Source: Cryptomeria japonica
Lineage: Eukaryota; Streptophyta; Pinopsida; Cupressales; Cupressaceae
Assembly: GCF_030272615.1 (NCBI RefSeq)
Contig: NC_081412.1
Span: 671,546,852 to 671,610,851 of the forward strand
Direction: 5' to 3'
Length of the DNA: 64,000 nt
A model generated the notes under the pieces. That model did not search any database and was not told the origin of the DNA. It saw only the letters and a list, made by a program, of their open reading frames with translations. Shown one piece after another: positions 1 to 10,288 of this stretch; the stretch's first letter is position 1, and every line of letters begins with the position of its first letter. A program made the translations under genes and the position numbers.

Positions 1-1922
1 TGAGGAGAATTTGGACATATTTGCAGAACTCGCTAGGGAAACCAAAGGCTTTGAGCATCATGAGGATGAAGTCCCATTCCACTCTGTCATAGGCTTTCTC
101 AAAGTCCACAAGGAACATAGTAGTATCTTGATTTGAAGTTTTGGCCCATTTCATAGATTCTTAGCTAGTGACAAGGTTCTCCAAGATATACCTACCTTTA
201 ATGAATCTTGTTTGGGTAGAGTAGATGAACTTGGGAAGGATTTTCTCAAGGCGAGAAGCTAGGGCTTTGGCCGAGATTTTATAGGAAACGTTAAGGAGGG
301 TAATTGGCCTCCAATTTTTTATGAGGGCTTTGTCACCACCTTTTGGGATAAGTTTAACAATGCCCCTATTGATGGACTCCCCAAGGGTGCCATTATCAAA
401 TGCTTCAGTGTATATGTCATAAAGGTCTTTGGTGACCCACTCAATATTGGTTTTATAAAACTCAACAGGAATTCCATCAGGGCCTGGGGCCTTATTATCC
501 TTGAGGGCTTTAATGGAATCACCAATTTCTATCATAGAGATTTTGGTCTTGAGAGGGAGAGCTTCAGTTTCAGAGATTCTTTTTGGGATAATGTTACTGC
601 ACCTATTTCTAGCATCTTTTGAGGCTTCACTATCCTCCGAGGTAAAGAGGGTTTTATAAAACATTTCAAAAGCATCTTTGATCTCATTGATGTTCAGGAG
701 TTCCTTATCCTCAAATATTCTTCTGTCAATTTTTTCTATATTTTGTTTTTATTTAAGGAGATTAAAGAAGACTTTAGAGCCTTTGTCTCTAAATTTGAGC
801 CAATGATTACATGCTCTGATGAAGGCACCCCTGATTTTGACCTGTTAATGTTTCCTAAGAATGTCTCTAGCCTGGGCTACCCATTCTACGAGGACAGAGG
901 AGGAAGGATGTAATTGAATTTCATGCTCCAAGGAGTGGAACCGGTTAGTGAGAGTTTTTTCCACAAACCTGAAATCCTTGGCTTTCTTCTGTCCTAAAGT
1001 TTGGAATATTTTCTGCCAAGAGGAGACGTTTCTATTCCATCTGAGGGTGTGGGATTGGGGATGTTGAGAGTGCATGTTAAAGAGTAACTATTTTAATGGC
1101 AATTAGGGCATCCTTGTCGTTTAGCAGGGAGGTATTAATGATAAAAATTTTATTGAAAGGATTGTTGTTAGGGATGGAGTTCCTAGCATTGATGACAACA
1201 ATGATAGGGAAATGGTCAGATAAGGTCACTGGCAAAATAGCCACCGAGTTCCCCAAGTGGTTAGGGGAGAAGGAAAAGAATTTTTTATTAACATAGAACC
1301 TGTCTAATCTGGAGTAGACATGGTTGGGGCCTTGCTGAAAGTTGCACCAAGTGTACCATAGGGTAGAGGATTTAGATTTGCTACCCTCAAGGGGGTCAAA
1401 TAACTGCATGTGTTGTTTAAATCTATCACAGTGAGGTTTCTCTTAGCACTTTCATTCGAATGGGATACCCCCGGCCTTATCATCTTGGTTTTCAATCATG
1501 TTAAAGTCTCCAGCCATGACCCAGGGGATACTCTGAAGGGCTGCCAGCCAATTCCAGAGGGACACTCTTTCCCTATGATCATTAGGTGCATATATAGAGC
1601 ATACCCCAAAATAGGAGCCTCTGATATCCAAGGAGGCTCAAGCTACTCTATTACATGGGGAGACACCCCTATCCCTAATGTGATTTGCCCACTTAGGGTT
1701 AATGAGGAGACCAACTCCATCCTTTCCCTTAGGATGATTGGTGCATATTTTGACCGCATCTCTCCAAATAAAATCAAGTGCAGTGTCAAGGGAGAATTCA
1801 ATGGATTTAAGCTCTTGAAGCATCAAAAAGTCTAGATGTTTATGATAATTCAGAAGCCTTTTAATAACAAACTTTCTATCAGGCGACTCCAAGGCTCTAA
1901 TAGTCCATGAGATGTATTTCAT
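1..1922 (-). pseudogene. LINE-A ORF2: endonuclease plus partial reverse transcriptase
   Basis: ORF2 would encode the apurinic-type endonuclease that nicks target DNA and the reverse transcriptase that copies the LINE RNA at the nick. The start is ATG at 1922-1920 (MKYISWTIR). Endonuclease blocks visible are QELKS near 1805 and SDHFPI near 1220. The RT N-terminal region with NKAPGPDG lies around 475-500, the block NWRPITLLN near 300, and the motif A block FVDFEKAYDR near 85-115; the later RT blocks are outside the window. The frame shifts several times (near 1640, 1420, 1080, 840 and 670). The ATG lies 12 nt past the ORF1 stop. Confidence 0.88.
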
Positions 1923-1934
1923 GAGAAGAGGGGA

Positions 1935-3050
1935 TTAAGAGGGACTGTTTGGGAGACCATTTTGATCTCCAGACTTTTCCTTATTCTTGGAGCCAACAAG
2001 CCTACCTTTCTTTTTAGCCATGGAGGAGCCTTTCATGAGGTCATCATCTTCCTCACTAAGCTCAGTTAGCTCATTTTTACCATTTGCAGTTTCTACAATG
2101 TTCGACCAAGTACTTGGGAGCTTGGAAAGCGAAGGAGTATTGAGCTAGACCTAATGTCTTCTAGACCCTTATTAGCATAGATAAATTCAATAATATGGTA
2201 GTCCTCTATTTTGTTTAGTAGAGATGCAGTCATAGGGTTGGAGGTGTTAACATCAGGGCTAGCCTCTACAACTAATGTGAATTCAGATCGTTTGGGGGTC
2301 CCAAACCTGAGCATCATTTTCGTAGGGTTATCACTCATGCTAGCATCACCAGCACTGCGATCAGACTTCTTTAAAATTTTAACCATATTTTTAACCAAGG
2401 AGGTGGTCGGAGTTTGTGAAGCATTTATTATGTCATCATTCATCATGATGGGGTATTTGCTATTGGTTGTCAACTGATTAGCAGTTTGATCACCAGCTCA
2501 GATTTAATTCAAGGTGAGTTGCTGGGCATTCTTTCGTCTCCTCTTTCTTGATGTGACTGTTTGAAAATAGTCAGAAGGCAAATCCTCATAAATTTTGGAG
2601 GGAACGGAAGTAGGTTTGAGGGGTTCAGTAGTGGTGTCAACATTCATTGAATTTAGTTCACCACGGACGAGGCCAGGAGTCGAGCTTAAGGTGGGATCAT
2701 CTCTAGGGTTAGTATTGTTTCCTGCAGGTAGAATGAAGGTTTCTTGGGTTAGGCATCGAATCCTTATCAGAGCTATGGTTTTCAGATGTTCTTGCTAGGT
2801 TAGTGTTATTCTTTTGCTTCCTACAATTGATGATTGGGCAGGTTTTTTGAAGATGCCTGGCATTTAGTCCTCCAAGTATTTCAACAGGGCAAACAAATGT
2901 TTCATCACCGATGTTAAGGTTTAGCAGAGGAGGGATGTTGACCCCAGGTTTAATGCAGATAAGTATTCTTGCATCAAGGTTAGGGACTAAATGCATTGTT
3001 TCATCAACCCAAATTATTCTCCCAAATGTTTCCAATACCTAGGGAAGAAA
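1935..3050 (-). pseudogene. LINE-A ORF1, C-terminal part
   Basis: ORF1 of plant L1 elements is an RNA-binding protein that coats the LINE RNA. The visible part starts inside the DUF4283-like region (WVDETMHLVPNLDARILI near 2940-3005) and ends at a TAA at 1937-1935. Compared with LINE-C, the zinc knuckle is damaged: the segment FLCKKEG before HLQK is absent near 2850-2870, leaving NARHLQKTCP. The C-terminus ends in a basic GRLVGSKNKEK tract close to 2000. Several frameshifts separate 2093-2473 from the ends. The N-terminal part is displaced to 7133-7855. Confidence 0.8.
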
Positions 3051-5011
3051 TGTAAAGATGTAAATCGAGCTAACTTCAATAATGAGCCGAAATACTCTTT
3101 ATTCTTAAATAAACTCATAAATTAGTTGATAAGTCTATTTCATTCCATTTTTTTCCATTCATAGCTTCAATTGATCATTCCATATAGATTGTAAATAACA
3201 CAAAATTTCTATAATAGATAACAATTCCTTATTCAATAAATCGATATAAGTAGTTTTTCAATCATACGATACTTACGCATTTCAAGTTGTCGTAAGTTCA
3301 ATAACAAAATAATACAAAGTAAAGGGTGAGATGCATCCGTTGATCTGCAACCCAAGTTGTTGCGAATGCAATCTTAAGCATGAGGATGAGAACAAGATTC
3401 AGGCGCTTTTTCTGCCCAACCTTGAAGCTTACGCTTGCCCGGAATTATTGGTCAATCAAGAATACCCGACCCTGCACGAATTGCTTAGCAAAAGCATTTG
3501 AAAGGCAAGAAGGAATCTGGTGCGTGCCTAGATGATACATGCATTTTCAATTTTCTACTTCTATTAAGAAACAAGCATTCACTATCAATCTAGGATATGG
3601 TAGAGAGGATAAAATAAAAGAATTCCATTATTTCAATGGTTAATTCAATTTGATTACTCGGTCGAGTATAATGCCATGCACAACAAAAATAGATAGTTGG
3701 AAAAGCAACTATACTCTCTATAATCCACATTCGGCACTTGTCCTGGAAGGTAACTTTCCACAAACACAAGCCTATCTAGCTTTGTTCACATAAATTCATA
3801 CAGAAGACAATCTTTCACCTTTTATTTCTAGCTTCCTATTTCTTGCAAGATAAAAATACTATGCTAAGAAGACAATCTTTTGTTTGAATAGAAATTGATA
3901 AAATAAATCTTCAATTAAAACCAATCCTATCTGACAGGAAACAATCTTTTATGGATAATCAAATATACATCTAAAAGAAGACAATCTTTCCCTTCTATCT
4001 TTCAAGCAATTTAAAGACAAGATTAAAAATATTAAGAAGGTGTAACACATGTATGTATCTTACATATAAATTGAATAAAATGAGTACACATTCTTTTATT
4101 CAATTATTAAAACATTTAAATAGCATAATCATTAACATGCATTCCATTCTTATGGTTTAGAATTATAAGTTTATCTCATCTAAACTCTCTCTCCATCTTT
4201 CCAAGTGTCGTGGTTCATTTACCTCTTTTCTCAAAACATCATATTTAGTTTAAATAATAATATGTGACTTTTCATGATTTAAAACTTAACACACCGACTT
4301 CACTACTTTACCATAATGACAATCTAATATGATACAAGTTCATAAAACACCTATCTATAAGGCTTTTCAAATGAGACACTTGATAACCATCATTATTTTT
4401 CTTTGCAAAATTTGAAAGTCTAAGTCTTTTCTTGTGATATCAAAATAACTTCATTATTTAATAAATCGTTATCCTATTATTTCATCTTCTTCGTGGTTCA
4501 ATCTCAAAGTTTCTCTCTCTATCCTCTTACTTAATTTCTAGAAGATTGGATAATCTCATTTATGAGAGTTTTACTAAGTTTATCTACAACTTTTGAGAAA
4601 TTATTTCACTATTGTATCTCTATTTACATGAACGGAATTTTTGAACAATTAACAATGATTCCTTTTTTTACTCTAACTCTTCCATTAGTATATTGCATAG
4701 GTCTAAAACTAGATCATCCTTTAGAGAATATGTAAAGCAACCTATAATGCAATTCCTAATACTCTTTAACATCTTCCATGCATGTTCTTAGTTATTTTAT
4801 AATATATACCTCATAATACATTTCTCTATAAGACTATTCAAAAACGAGTTCAAACAATTTTGTTCTAATCATGGCCTGACTCAATCAAACTTCATTCTAA
4901 TAAACATTATATAACTTCATGACTCACTCACTATCCTTGCATGATGACTAAAGAATTAAGGTAGATCCTACCTCCTTATGCTCTTGTTACTGGCTTGAGG
5001 TGATGGATTTG

Positions 5012-5152
5012 CTTCCCTCTTCACATTTGCCTTCTTTCTTTCAAGATGGTACACAACCTCTTTGACACTCTCCATCTGTCGATTCCTCCATTAACTCTAT
5101 CCTTCCCTCTTCACATTTTCCTTCTTTCTTTCAAGATGGTACACAACCTCTT
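5012..5152 (+). repeat. 51-bp direct duplication, 90 bp apart, inside the solo LTR
   Basis: The segment at 5012-5062 recurs at 5102-5152 with about one base change (CTTCCCTCTTCAC... to ...ACACAACCTCTT). It is an internal duplication of the LTR and has no visible coding role. Confidence 0.85.
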
Positions 5153-5327
5153 GGAACTTAGAGTGGATTGTAAGCTTTTGGCCTTGTCGTTCTTCATCAA
5201 ATGATTCCAGGCCTTGATCGCATGTCTCTCTTTCCCTCCAACTATTCTTATCTCTATCCAACTATCTCTCTATCGCTCAATCTCCACGATATTTTCCAAC
5301 TACATCCAACTATACTTCCTCTATCTC

Positions 5328-5453
5328 AAACTATTCTTCCTCTCTATCAAACTATTCTTCCTTTCTATCAAACTATTCTACCTCTCTATAAAACTATTCT
5401 TCCTTTCTATCAAACTATTCTACCTCTCTATCGAACTATTCTTACTCTCCCTT
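5328..5453 (+). repeat. 21-bp minisatellite, six units
   Basis: Units beginning AAACTATTC start at 5328, 5349, 5370, 5391, 5412 and 5433, alternating between CTTCCTCTC, CTTCCTTTC and CTACCTCTC interiors. Because 21 is a multiple of three, the array stays open in two frames and gives repetitive hydrophobic seven-residue periodic translations, which are not real proteins. Confidence 0.92.
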
Positions 5454-7127
5454 CAAGAAATTATCGCTCTTCTAATCTCATGTGAGAAAGAATGAATGAA
5501 TGAGTGTGTGCATACGTCTATTTATTCTAATCTTGGATATGTTTGTTGCTATCCTCTAGGTCTTATTTATTGTTTCATTATTTCTATAGTCATGTGGTTG
5601 TAACTTTAATCTCCACTACTAATAGGCTCGATGATGGTGGATATTGGTGGGTTTTTCATGGGCTGGTAAACCACGTCTCTAATAATTCATGCCACATTAA
5701 ATGGAAGTATCAACGCGGATGTATTTAATAGCAAGGAGTGGTTGTTAATATTCTTTAAATTCTGCAAACCATTTTCTAACTGCACGTGGAGTATCTTTTA
5801 ATAGGAGTGGTCGTGGTTTGCAATATATTTAAAAGGGAGGAGGTGGTCATCGATGTGTATCCTTTAAAACAACTCACATTAACTTACCTCCCACCGCATT
5901 TGGCCTACAACGTGGAGTTTGTTTTACCATTGGCGAGGAGGGTTCTTTGCAATGTGCTGTTTGGTTTATAAATAGGAAGGAGGGTTGGTCGGTGGTAATA
6001 CCGACCACTCCCTTTTATTAAGGGGGGTGGTTGATAGTAATATCGACCACCCTCTTTATTATTATATTTTTTTTTAATAACCCGCCACCATGTTATTATT
6101 TGTTATTATTTTTTTTAATTTTTTAAAAAGTTTTTAATTTATTTATATTTATATATATAATTAATGACTTTTCATTAATATATATTAAACATTAAACTTG
6201 TTAATCAAATTCTTTAATAAACTTTTTCGATAATTAAATTCATATATTAATATATATTTCGGATTTTCATAAAATAGTTTAATTCCACAAATATATTTGC
6301 ATATTCGATAATTAAATATGCATTTACCATAACAAGATCAAATTATTTAAGAATTCATATATACATATATATTATATAATGCGCATATATTTTTAATCTC
6401 AAATGATTACTAATATGTATAAACAAAATTCCTGATGAAGTCAAACTTCACTATAATTGGATATTGATATATGTATATGATTGAATAAATCTCTCATATA
6501 TATAATACTATTATTCAATTTACAAAAGTAAACGCATAAGTACAATTTTCATACATTTATACATATCTAAAAAGAACATTAAACCTAGGGTCGATATTCA
6601 TTTTTGAGTCGTTTATACGTTTCATCTCTTTTAACAATAAAGCATAATATTTCACCATTACTCATGTAACTTAAATTCAATTCAATCGCCACTCACATCA
6701 TGCAATCAATGCACATCTATAATTATTTAAATCAATCTACAACTCATACTAAATTTATCATTTCAATTTGAACAAACACTCAAATAAGGTCATTTAAATC
6801 ATCCATATTTTCAAGATGCAAATTATAAATCCTAATGTGGTGTGTGAGAGATTCCATCTATCCTAACAAAATACAAGAGCTAAGACAACTCTACCTGAAC
6901 CATGTTCTCGCCTTCATCATTGTTCACCTGTTCCTGCATTCACTTTGCACTCAATCGCTCATTAGCAATGATGATCCCAATTTACAATAAAAACTATTAC
7001 TGACCATTCAATTGTACATAATTCATATCAGTATATTCGATATCCTTTCTTATTTCATTATCAGTTCTATTTTCATTTCACATTATTTTGCTAATTAAAT
7101 AATTATGGAAAAATAGGGTTCGTGACA

Positions 7128-8025
7128 AGAAAACGCCAGAGGAAGGGAGGGACATCCTTAAGGATGACCCATCTAGGGCTTGATAGTGCAAGAACTTCCT
7201 CATTGACGGCCTCTAAAGACCAGGCTAGGGAATGAAAGGAGGTGTTCCTGACACTCCAATATTGTCATTTAACGATTTCAACCTAGGATTCATGATTATT
7301 AAAAAAGATAACATAAAGACCTTTCTGGACTTGCCTACAGAATGAAATCTTAAGCTCTAACTTCAAATTCTAGAGATTATGAAACCAATCATCTAGGGAT
7401 TTCCTTGCCGGGCATTTCTCAATATTAACACAAGCAAAGAAAATGGTAGTATCACTTAACCTAGGTTTTTTGGAAATAATTTCTTTCAATATCTCATCGT
7501 TGAGCGAAATGCAGAAGGAATTTGAGGGCATGGTAGGGCTCTTACTTTCCTCATCAGGTCGTTCACCTCCAGGAGTCTTAAAAAATCTTGCACTAGGGTG
7601 GACTCCATGGATAGATGGAGCAACGGTCTCTGCAAACGTTTTCTTTTGGCTTGAGTGAGCCTGCTCAGTGGGTTTAGCGGTCTCGGCAAATGTTTTCGTT
7701 TGGCTTGAATGAGCCTGGTCAGTAGGGTTAGGAGAATTAATGGCACCACCATCAGACTCAGGCTCCATTGGGAGCCATAGAGGATTCACATGAGCGACCA
7801 GGGAGGTGTGATTAATGGTTAGGTTAAAGTGTAGAGAGAATACATCAAGCACCAAGTAAAGAGTAAATGCAAAACAGTAAATGAGAGCATGGAGAGAAGA
7901 GAGAAAACCACATGGAGGAGATTAACTCCTCCACATCCTCGTAGAGGTGGCCATGTCAGACAACGCCGACGATTTGCATCTGCAGTTGCCTTTGGTCCCA
8001 GTCCAAAAAACGCTCAATCGGAAAG
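7128..8025 (-). mobile_element. LINE-A, 5' segment
   Basis: This is the 5' part of LINE-A separated from 1-3050 by the solo LTR. The junction is clear by comparison with LINE-C: both read GGGGGACATCC/GGGAGGGACATCC followed by a stretch coding for the DUF4283-like region. The 5' untranslated part (about 7860-8025) shares the GGAGGAGAT/ATTAACTCCTCCACA stretch with LINE-C near 59310. The outer 5' boundary near 8025 is approximate and no target duplication was assigned. Confidence 0.8.
7133..7855 (-). pseudogene. LINE-A ORF1, N-terminal part
   Basis: The N-terminal half of the LINE RNA-binding protein. The block LWLPMEPESDG near 7750-7790 matches LWLPMESESDG in LINE-C, so the true start is probably that internal Met rather than the upstream Met at 7855. 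An imperfect repeat AHSSQ-KTFAETA/V occurs twice, and the block SDTTIFFACVNIEKCPARKSLDDWFHNL (7370-7450) matches LINE-C closely. Below 7370 the frame changes before the solo LTR junction at 7133. Confidence 0.8.
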
Positions 8026-9178
8026 TTCCATATTTTATATTTTGCCTTTTATATATTAAATTATATCTTGTTGTAGTTTAATATTACAATATATCTTACT
8101 ATTTCTAATACTCAATTTTCATTTCTTAAAATCAAAATTAAAATCTTAGATATTTTTCTTATTACATTTAATACTAAAGTACTAGCCACTACGTGGCACT
8201 TGTTTATTTTACAATGATTTATATTAAAAAAATATTTGAATATTAGAATAAAAAGATTCTTATTTATTTCACAATGATTTACAAATTTTTAAATTGACAT
8301 CTTTATAAAAGAAATTTCAAATACTTAGATAAATACTACAAACATTTAACTTAATTATTGACTATCAAAATAATAGTTCATTATATAGACAAATAAAAAT
8401 ACCAATCTTTATATTCAAATGTATATATAAACATAAAAAAACATTCACATAAAAATAATTAAAACAAATAAAATATTCATATGTTAATAAATACATATAA
8501 TTTATTTTCTTCATCAAAATTAAATTGCATTCTATTCTTGAAATAAAATATAGTATCCTAATTTCCCAATCATATAAATATATCATATAGAAAACCAAAC
8601 ATTGATGTAAATTTGAAGTGTTTTTTTTAGGAAAATCCACACTAATTTATAATAGCCCTAAAACAGTACTATAAGCTGACAAAAATTCCAGTTTTTGGCA
8701 GATTCTTCCCAACCTTGAAAAAATAATGGTGTTTAGCTTTCCTCTCGGGTCCTCTTGTGAATGTTAAAATCGAACAAGAAATGGCAGTGGAAAGAATAGA
8801 TAAATGCACATTAATAGACCTAACATCATTCGGAAAAAATACGGAAAACATTAGGTTGGATTAGTAGAAACGATTTTATGTGGAGCCCTTAAACATCTAG
8901 TCTTCCTCGAGCAGATTGTGCGTGAAAACAAAGTGTATAGAATTCCACCAACACGAAAATAAAGTATACAAAATTTAATAAGGAATTCCGGCAAGGCAGA
9001 AAAAAACTGATAATTTCCTGCGTGAGACAAATTTCCGTCGTGGGGTTCCCCACAGGGGATAGCCTATCGGCTAACTATCCGCTAAATATCTAATATTAAA
9101 TGATAATAATATATTTTAATGTTTAATTTTTTAATTTAATTTTTAAAAATATTATATTTTAATATTTTATAATTTAAG
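8026..9178. other. AT-rich spacer without recognisable genes
   Basis: The stretch 8026-8640 is extremely AT-rich with only low-complexity reading frames. 8640-9060 is less biased and looks like single-copy sequence, but no coding motif or RNA gene was recognised. From about 9090 it becomes the AT-rich repeat (ATTTTAATATTTTATAATTTAA) also seen at 59885-59940, 60450-60510 and 61990-62050, which is the target into which LINE-B inserted. Confidence 0.6.
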
Positions 9179-9193
9179 ATATTTTAATATTTA
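9179..9193 (+). repeat. Left target-site duplication of LINE-B (15 bp)
   Basis: ATATTTTAATATTTA here is repeated exactly at 52847-52861, just after the LINE-B poly-A tail. A 15-bp duplication suits target-primed reverse transcription. The caveat is that similar AT-rich words are common in this repeat family. Confidence 0.6.
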
Positions 9194-9195
9194 AT

Positions 9196-10288
9196 ATGAA
9201 AATCGTTGAGGATGGCAGAACGGGCTGTCAAGGAAAAATATCATATCGTGGGTTGAAGATAAGTGGGGCGATCGGATTGTCAACAAATTTATTCCGAAAG
9301 GATTCTTTGTAGTGCTTTTGAAAAATGATCAGAAAGAGATCGTATCCTTAACCAGGAGAATTGGTTTGCAGATAAGCACATGATGTATTTGCAACCCTAG
9401 ACACTGAATTTTGATCCCATCCCATTGGCAGTCTATTCACGCTCGATTTGGATATGCCTTTACAATTTGCCGATTGAATACTGGGGAGAGGTCTTCTTGG
9501 AGAAGATTGGCATAATGCTTGGGACAGTGTTAGAGATAGATGTTGATGATGAGGAGGATTTGTGTAAGTATGTAAGATTGAGGATGACAGTAGTTAGGCA
9601 TATCCCAGAGCATATTACATTATATACGTCGAAAGGTGTGTGGAGGTAGCAGATAGAAGTTGAAAAAGAAATTCGTCATTGCCCCAGATGCGGTAGTAAA
9701 TTTCATGGTGTAGAGGATTGTAGAATGTACGTTAGAAAGGCTAGGACTCCTTTCAGGAGACCACTACAAAATTGGAGGCTAAAGTTGGAACAACCGTCGA
9801 AAACAGTTTTGGTTTCTGTAGAAAAGATTCAAAAGACAAAATCTCCTCCACGGCAACAAAAGAAGGATTCATCGTTATAGTTAAAAGTCGGGGATGATCT
9901 TAATTCAAAGATTAGGGATGCAGCTGGCAATAGGTGTCTTGATGATGGAGGGGAAACTCCTAGGCAGGAAGTATTTGAAACCAAGGAGGGGGGTGAAGAT
10001 CCTTCAACCCCCAAAATCAATAATTCAGGTAAAGGGTTATTTGATATAGTATTTGAATTTGATAAGGACTTTGAGGAGGAAATATTTCAAGAGGATGCTT
10101 TGGAGAATGTAGATCCGAGATGTATCAATTAGTTGGCTAACATTTTACTTGGTAAAGCCAAAGGATTCAAAGGCAGGCGGAGCAACCCTCAAAAGAGGGA
10201 AGACAGTGCAAAAGAGAAGGGAATTTTTAGTGTATTCGATTTTATGAGGAAAGCTAAGGGAGAAGGTCTCTCCCTTGGCAAGAGATGA
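9196..10288 (+). pseudogene. LINE-B ORF1: DUF4283-like / zinc knuckle RNA-binding protein
   Basis: After an early frameshift, the frame carrying NWFADKHMMYLQPW (about 9357) and SIWICLYNLPIEYWG (9440-9490) matches the DUF4283 region of plant L1 ORF1. It is followed by a CX2CX4HX4C knuckle (CPRCGSKFHGVEDC, about 9680-9722). One frame then runs to 10288 with only three stops (TAG at 9647, about 9878 and about 10130), through an acidic and then a basic tail. The terminal TGA at 10286-10288 overlaps the ORF2 ATG at 10285 as ATGA. The N-terminal part of the usual protein is missing. Confidence 0.82.

Larger units (their letters stand above)
1..3050 (-). mobile_element. LINE-A, 3' segment (L1-type non-LTR retrotransposon)
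   Basis: This is the larger part of a minus-strand L1-type LINE. Read on the minus strand from 3050 downwards it holds the rest of ORF1, then ORF2 with endonuclease and the first half of the reverse transcriptase, and it runs off the window at base 1. Its sequence parallels LINE-C (53310-59745) domain by domain, which fixes its family. The 5' part continues at 7128 after a solo LTR. Frameshifts and stops are frequent, so it is a dead copy. Confidence 0.9.
3051..7127 (-). mobile_element. Solo LTR, 4.1 kb, inserted in LINE-A ORF1
   Basis: The LINE-A sequence stops at 3050 and resumes at 7128. The inserted block starts TGTAAAG, ends GTTCGTGACA, and is flanked by the 5-bp direct repeat AGAAA (3046-3050 and 7128-7132), as expected for LTR-retrotransposon integration. 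No gag or pol similarity was found inside, and I see no second copy of its ends, so a single recombined LTR is the simplest reading. On the minus strand it begins TGTCACGAACCC, which resembles many plant gypsy LTR starts, so minus orientation is favoured but not proved. A TATA-like TATAAATA is seen on the plus strand near 5968. Confidence 0.8.

Noticed and set aside
5328-5453. 21-bp repeats considered as a CRISPR array
   Set aside because: No spacers; a plain minisatellite in nuclear plant DNA.
5201-5495. Two overlapping open frames of about 94 codons in the solo LTR
   Set aside because: Both are products of the 21-bp minisatellite, whose length is a multiple of three; the peptides are pure repeats with no protein family.
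8365-8640. 91-codon minus-strand frame rich in Tyr, Ile and Phe
   Set aside because: Composition simply mirrors the AT-rich DNA; no motif, no start context, no neighbour.
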